A DNA stretch of 64,000 bases, from NCBI RefSeq assembly GCF_016907515.1, contig NZ_JAFBBY010000001.1, forward strand, positions 4,154,001-4,218,000, in the 5' to 3' direction. A model generated the notes under the pieces. The model was not told where the DNA came from. It saw only the letters and a program-made list of their open reading frames with translations, and did no database searches. The DNA comes from Nocardioides nitrophenolicus. GTDB lineage: Bacteria > Actinomycetota > Actinomycetes > Propionibacteriales > Nocardioidaceae. A program made the position numbers and the translations under genes. This document shows positions 30,543-41,964 of the stretch, in pieces; the first letter of the stretch is position 1, and each line of letters opens with the position of its first letter.

Positions 30543-30546
<4 letters not shown>
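28813..30546 (+). CDS. mutA: Methylmalonyl-CoA mutase small subunit
   Basis: This 577-aa subunit partners MutB in the B12-dependent rearrangement of (R)-methylmalonyl-CoA to succinyl-CoA. It keeps the mutase barrel pattern, for example [40 protein letters not shown] and [21 protein letters not shown]. Its C-terminal cobalamin-like domain lacks the DxHxxG motif, as expected for the non-catalytic subunit. A leaderless -10 sets the GTG start. The TGA overlaps the mutB ATG by 4 nt. It serves propionate, odd-chain fatty acid and branched amino acid breakdown. Confidence 0.95.
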
Positions 30547-32708
<2,162 letters not shown>

Positions 32709-32710
32709 GC

Positions 32711-33700
32711 ATGCAGGTCGAGGACCTGCTCGCCGGCCTGCGTGCCGGGCACCGCGCCACCATGGCGCGGGCCATCACGCTGGTCGAGTCGACCGCGCCC
32801 CGGCACCGCCGGACCGCCCGCGAGCTGCTGCAGGCACTGGCCGCCGACGCCCCGACCCGGACGCCCGCCGTCCGGGTCGGCATCTCCGGCGTGCCCGGGG
32901 TCGGCAAGTCGACCTTCATCGAGTCGCTCGGCGGAATCCTCACGGCGGCCGGACACAAGGTGGGGGTGCTCGCCGTAGACCCGTCGTCGGTGCGCACCGG
33001 CGGCTCGGTGCTCGGCGACAAGACCCGGATGGCGACGCTGTCCACCCATCCCCACGCGTTCATCCGGCCCTCGCCCTCCGCCGGCACCCTCGGCGGCGTC
33101 GCGCGGGCGACGACCCAGGCGATGGCGGTCCTCGAGGCCGCCGGGTACGACGTGGTGCTGGTCGAGACGGTCGGCGTCGGGCAGTCCGAGGTGACCGTCG
33201 CCGGCATGGTCGACACCTTCCTCTTCCTCACCCTGGCCCGCACGGGCGACCAGCTGCAGGGCATCAAGAAGGGCATCCTCGAGATCGCGGACGTGATCGC
33301 GGTCAACAAGGCCGACCCCGACGACCCGGCCCGGGAGCAGGAGGCCCGGGTCGCCGCGCGTGACCTCGCCGGCGCGCTGCGCCTGGTCCGCGGCCATGCC
33401 GAGTGGGCGCCGCCCGTCGTCACCTGCTCCGGCCTCACCGGCGCCCGGGTCGACGAGGTGTGGCAGCAGGTGCTGATGCACCGCGACCATCTCGGTGCCG
33501 ACGGGCTGGCCCACAAGCGTGCCGAGCAGCAGCTCGACTTCACCTGGGCGCTGGTCCGCGACGAGCTCGACCAGCGGCTGCGGCACAGCGCTGGCGTCAA
33601 GGCGGTGCTGGCCGACGTACGTGGGGCGCTGCTGGCCGGGGAGCTCACCGCACCGCTCGCGGCCGACCGGCTGCTCGCGGCCTACGACGCCGACGAGTGA
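32711..33700 (+). CDS. meaB: Methylmalonyl-CoA mutase-associated G-protein chaperone MeaB
   Basis: This 329-aa GTPase loads and protects the adenosylcobalamin cofactor of the mutase. It has Walker A GVPGVGKST, the switch region DPSSVRTGGSVLGDKTRM, the ETVGVGQSEV motif and the base-recognition motif NKAD. It directly follows mutB with 2 bp between stop and start. The mutA-mutB-meaB order is the usual actinobacterial one. Confidence 0.95.
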   Translation: MQVEDLLAGLRAGHRATMARAITLVESTAPRHRRTARELLQALAADAPTRTPAVRVGISGVPGVGKSTFIESLGGILTAAGHKVGVLAVDPSSVRTGGSVLGDKTRMATLSTHPHAFIRPSPSAGTLGGVARATTQAMAVLEAAGYDVVLVETVGVGQSEVTVAGMVDTFLFLTLARTGDQLQGIKKGILEIADVIAVNKADPDDPAREQEARVAARDLAGALRLVRGHAEWAPPVVTCSGLTGARVDEVWQQVLMHRDHLGADGLAHKRAEQQLDFTWALVRDELDQRLRHSAGVKAVLADVRGALLAGELTAPLAADRLLAAYDADE

Positions 33701-33704
33701 CCCG

Positions 33705-34655
33705 ATGAGCTCGCTCCCGCGGCGCGCGGCCCTCGTGGCGCTGCTCGCTCCGCTGGCCACCGCGTGCGCAGGCGAGGTCCGCCGCGACGGCCCGGTCCCC
33801 GACGCCCGGCCAGCCGCAGTCCAGGGCACCGAGCTGTGGGCGCAGCTGCCCACCGGGCGGGTCACCGTCACCGTCGGCGCCCCGGTCCGCACCATCCCCG
33901 GCGCCGAGGTCAGCGGTGGACAGGCCGTCGACGCCGGCCGGGGCCGGGAGTTCCTGCCCGTCGCCGTCGCGTACGACGACCTGCTCGGGGTCCCGTACGA
34001 CGCCCCCCAGGCCGATACCGACCCCACCGAGCTCACCCGGCTCGAGCTCCACGTCGGCGAGCGCGGCTACCGGGTGCCCTTCGTCGAGGTCGGGCGGACG
34101 TCGTACCTCGAGGTCCCGACGGGGGCGGCCGACCAGCTCAGCCTCGACGTGGAGTTCGACGGCGTCACGCAGAGCGTCGACGCCGCGGGGGAGCGGGTGA
34201 CGGGACTCGCCGAGGGCCTGTACCACGCCAGCACCCGCACCACGCTGGAGTCGTGCGGCGACCGCGACGAGCGCACCTGCCGCTACGACCTGTGGGAGTA
34301 CCCCTACGTCGAGGGCCTGGGCTGGGCCTCGCAGCGCCGGCCGGACGCCACCTGGGTCGTCGTGACGGCGCAGACCTGGCTGCGGGCCGACCAGGTGCGG
34401 GTCGACGGCGAGGCGTGCCGGGCCGAGGCGCTGGGCGGCTCGATCCGGCTCCGGGTCGACGGCGAGCCGGCCACGGCCGAGCTCTCCGTGCCCGCCAACG
34501 TCCGCCCCGGCGGGCACGGCCTCGGCGCCAAGGACGCCTTCCTGGTCGCCCCCGCGCCCACACACGAGCTCGAGGTCACCAGCACCTGGGGCTGCCGCCT
34601 CGGCGAGCGCAGCGCCGACCGTGAGTTCGTGGACCGGGTCAGCGCCTTCTCCTGA
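33705..34655 (+). CDS. Predicted lipoprotein, paralogue of the protein at 26692
   Basis: The 316-aa product has a short signal peptide with a lipobox-like ATAC (cysteine near residue 21) preceded by an Arg pair. The mature part contains LPVAVAYDDLLGVPYD, VEFDGVTQSVDAAG and CRYDLWEYPYVEGLGWA. These correspond in order to blocks of the exported protein at 26692-27768, and a WVVVTAQTW strand matches its WTTLTVRVT. The family is not one I can name. It begins 4 bp after meaB, so it may be read through from the mutase operon, though a functional link is not obvious. Confidence 0.75.
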   Translation: MSSLPRRAALVALLAPLATACAGEVRRDGPVPDARPAAVQGTELWAQLPTGRVTVTVGAPVRTIPGAEVSGGQAVDAGRGREFLPVAVAYDDLLGVPYDAPQADTDPTELTRLELHVGERGYRVPFVEVGRTSYLEVPTGAADQLSLDVEFDGVTQSVDAAGERVTGLAEGLYHASTRTTLESCGDRDERTCRYDLWEYPYVEGLGWASQRRPDATWVVVTAQTWLRADQVRVDGEACRAEALGGSIRLRVDGEPATAELSVPANVRPGGHGLGAKDAFLVAPAPTHELEVTSTWGCRLGERSADREFVDRVSAFS

Positions 34656-34661
34656 CGGGCA

Positions 34662-34667
34662 TAGGCT
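34662..34667 (+). promoter_or_regulatory. -10 box TAGGCT for the M20 amidohydrolase
   Basis: TAGGCT ends 6 nt before the second of two adjacent GTG codons (34671 and 34674). The spacing seen at other leaderless genes here favours 34674. Confidence 0.5.
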
Positions 34668-34673
34668 GGGGTG

Positions 34674-35855
34674 GTGGACGCAGCACTGGCCCTGGTCGAC
34701 TCCGTCGTCGCGAAGTACGACGACGAGCTGGTCGAGCTGCGCCGCGACCTCCACCGCCACCCCGAGGTGTCCTGGCAGGAGCAGCGCACCTCCGGCCGGG
34801 TCGTCGAGCAGCTCGAGCGCTCCGGCTGGCGGATCAGCCGGATGCCGCGCAGCGGCGTGATCGCCGACCTGGGCGAGGGCGGGCCGACGGTCGGACTGCG
34901 GGCCGACCTCGACGCGCTGCCCGTCGCCGACCTCACCTCCGACCCGTGGACCAGCACCGTCGCCGGGGTCGCCCACGCGTGCGGGCACGACGTCCACACC
35001 ACGGCGCTCGTCGGCGCCGGACACGCCCTCGCCGAGCTGCACGCCCAGGGCCTGCTGCGCGGGCGGGTGCGGCTGCTCTTCCAGCCGGCCGAGGAGGTGA
35101 TGCCCGGCGGCGCCCGGCACCTGATCAGCCACGGCGCGCTCGAGGGCGTCGACCGGATCTTCGCGCTGCACTGCGACCCGTCCGTCGACGTCGGCGCCGT
35201 GGGCCTGCGGGCCGGGCCGATCACCAGCGCGGCCGACCGGATCGACGTACGACTGGAGGGGAACGGTGGGCACACCTCCCGCCCGCACCTCACCGGCGAC
35301 CTGACCTTCGCGCTGGCCAAGATCACCAGCGAGCTGCCGGCCGTGCTGAGCCGGCGGATGGACCCGCGCGCCGGGGTCAGCGTGGTGTGGGGCATGCTCC
35401 GGGCGGGCTCGGCCGCCAACGTGATCCCCGACCACGGCATCGCGAGCGGCACGGTCCGGATCCTCGACGCCGAGGCCTGGGCGGCCTGCGAGGCGGTCGT
35501 CCGGGAGGCGGTGCTCGACATCGTGCGGCCCTACGGCGTCACCGCCAACGTCGACTACCTCCAGGGCGTCCCGCCGGTCGTCAACGACCGCGCCAGCGTG
35601 GCGATGGTCGCCGCGGCCGCCGACGACCTGCTCGGCCTGCACCACCGCACCGAGGTCGAGCAGAGCCTCGGCGGCGAGGACTTCGGCTGGTACCTCGAGC
35701 AGGTCCCCGGTGCGATGTTCCGCCTCGGCACGCGCAGCCCCGGCGGCCCCACCTTCGACCTCCACCAAGGGGACTTCGAGGTCGACGAGGCCGCGATCGG
35801 GTACGGCGCGCGGATGCTCGCCGGCGTCGCGGTCAACGCGCTGGCCCAGGCGTAG
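34674..35855 (+). CDS. M20D metallopeptidase family amidohydrolase
   Basis: The 393-aa cytosolic enzyme has the N-acyl-amino-acid/hippurate hydrolase pattern: RRDLHRHPEVSWQEQRT, GLRADLDALPV, HACGHDVHTT with the metal-binding His and Asp, and QPAEEVMPGGA with the catalytic Glu. The C-terminal LGGEDFGWYLEQVPG supplies further metal-site residues. The dimerisation domain lies between. Substrates of the family are N-acylated amino acids such as hippurate or N-acetyl amino acids; the specific one is unknown. Confidence 0.92.
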   Translation: MDAALALVDSVVAKYDDELVELRRDLHRHPEVSWQEQRTSGRVVEQLERSGWRISRMPRSGVIADLGEGGPTVGLRADLDALPVADLTSDPWTSTVAGVAHACGHDVHTTALVGAGHALAELHAQGLLRGRVRLLFQPAEEVMPGGARHLISHGALEGVDRIFALHCDPSVDVGAVGLRAGPITSAADRIDVRLEGNGGHTSRPHLTGDLTFALAKITSELPAVLSRRMDPRAGVSVVWGMLRAGSAANVIPDHGIASGTVRILDAEAWAACEAVVREAVLDIVRPYGVTANVDYLQGVPPVVNDRASVAMVAAAADDLLGLHHRTEVEQSLGGEDFGWYLEQVPGAMFRLGTRSPGGPTFDLHQGDFEVDEAAIGYGARMLAGVAVNALAQA

Positions 35856-35896
35856 GGGCCCTGCCCCCGGTGGGTTTCGGCCGCCGCCTGCCTGGC

Positions 35897-35902
35897 TAGG
35901 GT
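35897..35902 (+). promoter_or_regulatory. -10 box TAGGGT for the DUF3060 gene
   Basis: TAGGGT ends 6 nt before the ATG at 35909, a leaderless layout. Confidence 0.5.
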
Positions 35903-35908
35903 GCAGGC

Positions 35909-36508
35909 ATGTCTCGGACCACGCGTGCCCTGCGCACCCCCGCCGCCCTCGTCACCGCCACCGTCGCGACCGTCGCCTCCCTCGCGCTCCTCCCGGCGCC
36001 CGCGCACGCCGCGGTCACCCTCGACTGCACCGGCGGTCCGGTCACCATCGACGACAGCACCGAGGACTACACCCTCACCGGCGCCTGCTCGGCCGTGATC
36101 CTCAACGGCAGCAACCTGACCGTCTCGCTCACCAGCGCGACCACCGTGATGGTCGTCGGCGCCAATGTCGACGTGATCGCCAGCGGCGCTCTCGGCCCGG
36201 TGGTCGTCACCGGCTCCAACAGCTCGGTGCGCGCCACCGCCGCGCCGAGCGCGCGGGTGGAGGCCAGCAACGTCGACCTCCGGATCCCGGCCCTCGACAA
36301 GGCCGTGCTGGTCGGGTCCAACAACCTGGTGGTCGGCGACCAGGGCGCCAAGGTGAAGGTCAAGGGCGCCAACAACGCGGTCAAGTACCGCAAGCTGCGC
36401 AAGGTCGTGGTCCGTGGCGCCAACAACACCGTCAAGGTGCGCGCCGGCAAGACCAAGGTGCGGGTCAAGGGCGCCAACAACGTGGTGCGGGTGCACCGGC
36501 GGGGCTGA
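35909..36508 (+). CDS. Secreted DUF3060-like repeat protein
   Basis: The 199-aa protein has a typical signal peptide with a basic start, a hydrophobic core and an AHA cleavage site near residue 34. The mature part is made of short repeats that recur about every 17-20 residues around GSN/GANN followed by a V-x-V strand (GSNLTVSL, GSNNLVVG, KGANNAVKY, RGANNTVKV, KGANNVVRV). This suggests a small beta-solenoid and resembles DUF3060. The last third is very basic. Its role, perhaps cell-surface binding, is unknown. Confidence 0.82.
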   Translation: MSRTTRALRTPAALVTATVATVASLALLPAPAHAAVTLDCTGGPVTIDDSTEDYTLTGACSAVILNGSNLTVSLTSATTVMVVGANVDVIASGALGPVVVTGSNSSVRATAAPSARVEASNVDLRIPALDKAVLVGSNNLVVGDQGAKVKVKGANNAVKYRKLRKVVVRGANNTVKVRAGKTKVRVKGANNVVRVHRRG

Positions 36509-36525
36509 GCGGGGTTCCGCGGGCG

Positions 36526-36643
36526 GTGCAGGAATAACCGGTTGACCGGTTGTTCCTGCACTTGTCGGGTGTTTCTGTCACTTGTCGGGCGTTGCAACGC
36601 CCGACAAGTGACAGTTTCGCCGGTCGACCGGCGATTCCTGCGC
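36526..36643. repeat. Composite palindromic element, copy 2 (opposite orientation)
   Basis: A 36-bp near-palindrome at 36526-36561 is followed by a perfect 40-bp palindrome at 36575-36614 (half-site ends CACTTGTCGGGCGTTG) and a 16-bp palindrome CGCCGGTCGACCGGCG at 36618-36633. Read on the minus strand, it matches the element at 12296-12413 almost throughout. Like copy 1 it lies between convergent genes, here the DUF3060 gene and the nucleoside ABC operon. Confidence 0.88.
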
Positions 36644-36687
36644 CCACGACCCGGTTCCCCGCCAGCTCCGGTACGACGTGAGACCCG

Positions 36688-37980
36688 CTAGCCCTTCCGG
36701 TACGGCACCCCGTCGGCGGCGGGCGCCCGGGAGGCGCCGACCAGGCCGGCGACGGCGACGATGGTGACGACGTACGGCAGCATCAGCATGAACTGGCTCG
36801 GCACCGGCGAGCCGATCACCGACAGCGCGAGCTGGAGGTTCGAGGCGAAGCCGAACAGCAGCGCGGCGAGGGTGGCGCGGACCGGGTCCCAGCGACCGAA
36901 GATGACGGCGGCCAGGGCGATGTAGCCCGCGCCGTCGGTCATCTCCTCGCCGAACTGCGGCACCGAGACCAGCGTGTACGTCGCGCCGCCGGCGCCGGCG
37001 ATCAGGCCGGCGATGAGCAGCGTGGTGTAGCGGGTCCGGTTGACCTTGATGCCGACGGTGTCGGCGGCCTTGGGGTGCTCGCCGACGGCGCGGACCCGCA
37101 GGCCCCACTTGGTGCGGTACAGCGCCCACGCGACGACGGCGACGGCGGCGTACATCAGGTACACCAGGATGGTCTGGCGGAAGAGCACCGGGCCGATGAC
37201 CGGGATCTGGCCGAGCACGGGGATCGGCAGCCGCGAGAAGTGGTCGGGGGCGTTGAGCTTGTCGGGGTTCTCGGTGAGCACCTGGCTGAACAGGAAGCTG
37301 GTCAGCCCGATCACCAGCACGTTGAGCACGACGCCGACGATCACCTGGTCGACGAAGTAGGTGATCGCGAAGAAGCCGAGGACCAGCGCGACCAGGCCAC
37401 CGGCCAGCATCGCGGCGACCAGGCCACCCCAGGGGGAGCCGACGAGGGTGCCGACCATGGCGGCGGCGAAGGCGCCGAAGAGCAGCTGGCCGTCGATGGC
37501 GATGTTGACCACGCCGGCGCGCTCGCCGAGCACGCCGCCGAGGGCGCCGAACACGAGCGGGACGGCGAGCGTGATCGAGCCGCCGAGCAGGCCGATCACG
37601 GTCAGGCTCTCGCCGGCCGCCGCCCAGGTGAGGAAGGCGGTCATCGCGAGGACCGCGAACAGGCCGACCAGCCACAGCGGCGTACGACGACCGCGACTGA
37701 CCAGCAGCGCCGACGCGGCGGTGCACACGGCGAGCAGCACGACCAGGGTCACGACCGTGGCCGTCGACGGCAGGGTGATCTCGGGCAGGTCGAAGAAGTC
37801 GGTCTCGGCGGCCAGCTGGAAGGTGGTGTCGCCGGAGCGGGCACCCAGCGCGACGAGCAGCGCGACCAGGATGGTGACGACGCCCAGCATGATCGGGGCC
37901 TTGAGCGCGGTCCGCAGCGGGACGGCGACCGGCTCGGCGGCGTCGTCGATCGGGACGGGGACCTTGGCGGTCGTGCTCAT
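36688..37980 (-). CDS. Nucleoside ABC transporter permease 2 (BmpC/RnsD-like)
   Basis: The 430-aa permease has about ten hydrophobic helices. It carries the family stretch GERAGVVNIAIDGQLLFGAF, which corresponds to the GVVNIGIEGMML motif of the Bmp-linked nucleoside permeases, and VGEHPKAADTVGIKVNRTRY in the cytoplasmic coupling loop. About 70 residues precede the core. It overlaps the upstream permease gene by ATGA and is last in the four-gene importer operon. GGAGG precedes the ATG at 37980. A composite palindromic element lies just after it. Confidence 0.9.
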   Translation of the reverse strand: MSTTAKVPVPIDDAAEPVAVPLRTALKAPIMLGVVTILVALLVALGARSGDTTFQLAAETDFFDLPEITLPSTATVVTLVVLLAVCTAASALLVSRGRRTPLWLVGLFAVLAMTAFLTWAAAGESLTVIGLLGGSITLAVPLVFGALGGVLGERAGVVNIAIDGQLLFGAFAAAMVGTLVGSPWGGLVAAMLAGGLVALVLGFFAITYFVDQVIVGVVLNVLVIGLTSFLFSQVLTENPDKLNAPDHFSRLPIPVLGQIPVIGPVLFRQTILVYLMYAAVAVVAWALYRTKWGLRVRAVGEHPKAADTVGIKVNRTRYTTLLIAGLIAGAGGATYTLVSVPQFGEEMTDGAGYIALAAVIFGRWDPVRATLAALLFGFASNLQLALSVIGSPVPSQFMLMLPYVVTIVAVAGLVGASRAPAADGVPYRKG

Positions 37981-39215
37981 GCCGTCGCCTCCTTCGGCAG
38001 CCGGAAGATAGCTCGCACCAGCGGGGGAGCGGCGATGAACAGGACGATGAGCGACTGGATGACCAGGACGATCTCGACCGGGATGCCCTCGGCGGCGGCC
38101 ATCGAGAAGCCGCCCGCCTTGAGCGCGCCGAACAGGATGCCGGCGGCGAGGATGCCGAGCGGCCGGGACCGGCCGAGCAGGGCGACGGTGATGGCGTCGA
38201 AGCCGATGCCGGCGTCGAGGTCGACGGTGACGCCGCTGGTCGTCGTACCGAGGATCTGGTTGACGCCTGCCAGGCCGACCAGGCCGCCGGCGATCAGCAT
38301 GACGACGAGATAGGTGCGGCCGACGTCGATGCCGGAGGCACGGGCGGCGTCGGGGTTCTCGCCGACGGCCCGGAACCGGAAGCCGAGGGCCGACTTGTTG
38401 AGCAGCCACCACACGACGGCGACGGCCACCAGCGCGAGCAGGAAGCCGGCGTGCAGGTTGAAGCGGTCGCCGAGCAGCTTGGGCAGGATCGCCGACTCGG
38501 GCATCGGCTCCGACTTCGGGTTGAGCGAGCCGGGCGCCTGGAGCAGGCCCTGCTTGGAGAGGGCGTAGAAGACCAGGTAGTAGCCGACGTAGTTGAGCAT
38601 GATCGTGACGATCACCTCGTGGGCGCCGCTCTGGGCCTTGAGGAAGCCGGCGATGCCGGCCCACAGCGCGCCGGCCAGGGCGCCGGCGAGGATCGCCAGC
38701 GGCAGGTGCAGCACGATCGGCAGGTCGGCGTTGACGCCGACCCAGCCGGCGGCGGCGCCGGCCAGCAGCATCTGGCCGCGGCCGCCGATGTTGAACATGC
38801 CGGCCCGGAAAGCCAGGCCCACGCCCAGGCCCGCGAGGATCAGCGGGCCGGAGAACTTCAGGGTCTCGGTGAGCGGGCGGATCCGGCCCTGGAAGCCCTC
38901 GAGGTTGGTGTTGTAGACCGCGCCGCGGAACAGCGCGGTGTAGGCGTCGGTGATCGAGGTCCACACCGCGTTGAAGAAGTCGCCCGGGCGCGCGCCGATG
39001 TAGCCGGCGGTCTCGCGGACGTTCTCGTCGGTGAGCAGGATCATCAGCGAGCCGACGACGACCGCGAGGAAGACCGACAGCACCGCCACCATCGCGTTGC
39101 CGGCCACGATCTCCCGCAGGACGCCGTCGAAGCGGCCCGGCTCCCGGGGCCCGGGCTGCTCGGCCGGGGCCGGCTCCTCGACGGGAGCCGGCGGGGTCTG
39201 GTCGTTGGTGCTCAC
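37977..39215 (-). CDS. Nucleoside ABC transporter permease 1 (BmpB/RnsC-like)
   Basis: The 412-aa membrane protein has the matching permease features: GLAFRAGMFNIGGRGQMLLAG in the periplasmic-facing core, EVIVTIMLNYVGYYLV, and the coupling-loop motif VGENPDAARASGIDVGRTY. A Pro/Glu-rich cytosolic N-terminus of about 30 residues precedes the first helix. Its GTG start overlaps the ATPase stop codon (GTGA) and its stop overlaps the next permease start (ATGA), so the subunits are translationally coupled. Confidence 0.92.
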   Translation of the reverse strand: MSTNDQTPPAPVEEPAPAEQPGPREPGRFDGVLREIVAGNAMVAVLSVFLAVVVGSLMILLTDENVRETAGYIGARPGDFFNAVWTSITDAYTALFRGAVYNTNLEGFQGRIRPLTETLKFSGPLILAGLGVGLAFRAGMFNIGGRGQMLLAGAAAGWVGVNADLPIVLHLPLAILAGALAGALWAGIAGFLKAQSGAHEVIVTIMLNYVGYYLVFYALSKQGLLQAPGSLNPKSEPMPESAILPKLLGDRFNLHAGFLLALVAVAVVWWLLNKSALGFRFRAVGENPDAARASGIDVGRTYLVVMLIAGGLVGLAGVNQILGTTTSGVTVDLDAGIGFDAITVALLGRSRPLGILAAGILFGALKAGGFSMAAAEGIPVEIVLVIQSLIVLFIAAPPLVRAIFRLPKEATA

Positions 39216-40726
39216 GCAGCGGTTCCTTCCGGGCGCTCGCCGGCCATCATCAGGCCGAGGGTCTCGCGGGGCGTGTCGGCCGGCACGATGCCGACCACCT
39301 GTCCGCGGTAGAGGACCATGATCCGGTCCGACAGCGCGACGATCTCGTCGAGCTCGGTGGACACCAGCAGCACCGGTACGCCGGAGTCGCGGGTCGCCAC
39401 CACCTGCTTGTGGATGAACTCGATCGAGCCGACGTCGACGCCGCGGGTCGGCTGGGCCGCGACGAGCAGGTGCAGGTCGCGAGAGAGCTCGCGGGCCACG
39501 ACGACCTTCTGCTGGTTGCCGCCCGAGAGCTGGCTGGCCTTGGCCTGGATGCCGGACGCGCGCACGTCGTACTCGACCAGCTTGGCCTGGGCGAAGTCCT
39601 CGAGGACGCCCTTGCGGACGGTGCCGCCGGACACGAACGGCTTGCCGTGGCTGCGGTTGAGCATCAGGTTCTCGGCGATGGTGAACTCGCCGACCAGCCC
39701 GTCGATCTGGCGGTCCTCGGGGACGAAGCCCACGCCGGCGTCGAGGATCCGGCGGACCGAGCGGCCGACCAGCTCGTGGTCGCCGAGCCGGATCGAGCCG
39801 TGGACATGGGGCTGCAGGCCCATGATCGCCTCGGTGAGCTCGGTCTGCCCGTTGCCCTGGACGCCGGCGACGCCGAGCACCTCGCCCCGGGCGATCGAGA
39901 AGCTGATCCCGTCGAGGTGGGTGTGACCGCTGTCGTCGGTGACCCGCAGGTCGCGCACGACGAGGGCGTCGGGCCCGGGCTGGGCCGGCTCCTTGTGGAC
40001 GGTCAGCTCGACCGGGCGGCCGACCATGAGCGCGGCCAGCTCGGCGTTGGTGGCGGTGGGGCTGGCCTCGCCGACGACGGCGCCGCGGCGGATCACCGTG
40101 ATCCGGTCGGCGATCGCGCGGACCTCGCGCAGCTTGTGGCTGATGAAGACGATGGCGGTGCCGGACGCGCGGAGCTGGCGCATGATCTCCATCAGCTCGT
40201 CGGTCTCCTGCGGGGTCAGCACGGCGGTCGGCTCGTCGAACACGAGGACGCGCGCGTCGCGGGAGAGCGCCTTGATGATCTCGACGCGCTGCTGGACGCC
40301 GACGGGCAGGGTCTCGACCAGGGCGTCGGGGTCGACGTCGAACCCGAACCGCTGGGAGATCTCCCGGACCCGCTGGCGCGCGGCGTCGATGTCGAGGGTG
40401 CCGGCGAAGCCGGTGGACTCGTTGCCGAGCATGACGTTCTCGGCGACGGTGAAGACGGGGACCAGCATGAAGTGCTGGTGGACCATGCCGATGCCGGCGG
40501 CCATGGCGTCACCCGGCCCGGACATCCGCAGCGGCGCGCCGTCGAGGAAGATCTCGCCCTCGTCGGCCTGGTAGAGGCCGTAGAGCACGTTCATCAGCGT
40601 CGACTTCCCGGCGCCGTTCTCGCCGAGGAGGGCGAGGATCTCGCCCTCGTTGACGGTGAGGGAGATCCGGTCGTTGGCGACCAGCGGGCCGAAGCGCTTG
40701 GTGATGCCCCGCAGTTCGAGCGTCAT
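39212..40726 (-). CDS. Nucleoside ABC transporter double ATPase (BmpA-linked, RbsA-like)
   Basis: The 504-aa protein has two fused ATPase domains. NBD1 has Walker A GENGAGKST, a family-typical signature LPVGVQQRVEI and Walker B VLVFDEPTAVL. NBD2 has a degenerate Walker A GVQGNGQTEL without the Lys, a canonical LSGGNQQKV signature and the unusual Walker B LLVAAQPTRGVD in which Gln replaces the catalytic Glu. This asymmetry is normal for this importer class. GAGAGG lies 8 nt before the ATG at 40726. It powers uptake of nucleosides delivered by the lipoprotein encoded upstream. Confidence 0.94.
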   Translation of the reverse strand: MTLELRGITKRFGPLVANDRISLTVNEGEILALLGENGAGKSTLMNVLYGLYQADEGEIFLDGAPLRMSGPGDAMAAGIGMVHQHFMLVPVFTVAENVMLGNESTGFAGTLDIDAARQRVREISQRFGFDVDPDALVETLPVGVQQRVEIIKALSRDARVLVFDEPTAVLTPQETDELMEIMRQLRASGTAIVFISHKLREVRAIADRITVIRRGAVVGEASPTATNAELAALMVGRPVELTVHKEPAQPGPDALVVRDLRVTDDSGHTHLDGISFSIARGEVLGVAGVQGNGQTELTEAIMGLQPHVHGSIRLGDHELVGRSVRRILDAGVGFVPEDRQIDGLVGEFTIAENLMLNRSHGKPFVSGGTVRKGVLEDFAQAKLVEYDVRASGIQAKASQLSGGNQQKVVVARELSRDLHLLVAAQPTRGVDVGSIEFIHKQVVATRDSGVPVLLVSTELDEIVALSDRIMVLYRGQVVGIVPADTPRETLGLMMAGERPEGTAA

Positions 40727-40869
40727 GGAGGGATCCTCTCGGAGCGGACGTGGAGAAGCCAGCAGATTCGCCCGCGAATGCCGAGGCATCGCGGGCGGGA
40801 ACGAGTCCGGGGGAGGTCGGGAACCGACCTCCCCCGGACCCTGCGTCAGTCAGCGCAGGCGCTCCGACG

Positions 40870-41964
40870 TCACTTGTTGAGGTACGACGTCACCGGGATG
40901 CTGCCGTCGATGATGCCGGCCTTGACCTCGTCGAGCTCGGACTGCAGCGTCGGCGAGACCTTCGACTCGAAGTCGTGGAAGGGCGCCAGGCCGACGCCGT
41001 CGTTCTCGAGGGTCCCGACGTACGCCTCGGGGTCGAAGTCGCCCTTGCCCGCGGCGACGACGGCCTCGATGGTCGAGGTCTTCATGTTCTTCAGGATCGA
41101 GGTGAGGACCAGCGGCTGGGTGCTCGGGTCGGTCTCGTAGAAGTCGGCGTCGACGCCGATCAGCGCGACGTCCTTGCCGGAGTCCTTGATCGCGGTGAGC
41201 GCGCCCTGGTAGATCGGGCCACCGACCGGCAGGATCACGTCGGCGTTCTTGTCGAGGATCGACTTGGCGGTGTTGGTCGCCTTCTCGTTGGCGTCGAAGC
41301 CACCGGTGAAGACGCCCTTGTCGTTGCCCTCCCAGCCGATGAGCTTGACGTCCTTGCCCTTCTTCTGGTTGTAGTAGTCGACGCCCTGCTTGAAGCCGTC
41401 CATGAAGATGGTCACGGTCGGGAACGGCTGGCCGCCGTAGGTGCCGACGACACCGGTCTTGGTGTAGTCCGCCGCGGCGTAGCCGGCGAGGAACGCGGCC
41501 TGCGCGGTGTCGTAGAGGATCGGCTTGATGTTGTCGGCGTCCTTGTTGCCGTCGAAGTCGTTGTCGGCGGCGTCGTCGATCAGGACGTACTCGAGGTTCG
41601 GGTTGGCCTTCGCCGACTCGACGGTCGCGGCGGAGAGCGCGAAGCCGACGGTCACGATGAGCTTGCAGCCCTGGCCCACGAGGTTCTCGAGGTTGGGCGC
41701 GTAGTCCTGGTCGGTCTTCGACTGGACGTCCTTGTATTCGGTGCCGAGCTCCTTCGCGGCGTCCTTGATGCCCTCGAAGCTGAGCTGGTTGAACGACTTG
41801 TCGTCGAAGCCGCCCGCGTCGGAGACGATGCAGGGGAGGAAGTCGCTCTTCGCGGAACCGGATCCCTTCTTGTCCTCGTCGGGGGCGTCGCCACACGCGG
41901 CCAAGGCCGCACTCGCCATGAGCGCCACGGCCGCGGCGGCCGTCGTCCTCTTCCAGGTCTTCAC
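40870..41964 (-). CDS. Bmp-family nucleoside-binding lipoprotein
   Basis: The 364-aa product is the substrate-binding subunit of the importer. It has a signal peptide ending in the lipobox LAAC (Cys near residue 24), a Gly/Ser/Lys linker, and the Bmp/PnrA fold pattern: DAGGFDDKSFNQLSFEG, VGFALSAATVESAKANP, and VLTSILKNMKTSTIEAV. Members of the family bind purine and pyrimidine nucleosides. A strong GGAGGAG site precedes the GTG at 41964. It leads the four-gene operon and is divergent from cdd-deoA, which fits nucleoside use. Confidence 0.93.
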   Translation of the reverse strand: MKTWKRTTAAAAVALMASAALAACGDAPDEDKKGSGSAKSDFLPCIVSDAGGFDDKSFNQLSFEGIKDAAKELGTEYKDVQSKTDQDYAPNLENLVGQGCKLIVTVGFALSAATVESAKANPNLEYVLIDDAADNDFDGNKDADNIKPILYDTAQAAFLAGYAAADYTKTGVVGTYGGQPFPTVTIFMDGFKQGVDYYNQKKGKDVKLIGWEGNDKGVFTGGFDANEKATNTAKSILDKNADVILPVGGPIYQGALTAIKDSGKDVALIGVDADFYETDPSTQPLVLTSILKNMKTSTIEAVVAAGKGDFDPEAYVGTLENDGVGLAPFHDFESKVSPTLQSELDEVKAGIIDGSIPVTSYLNK

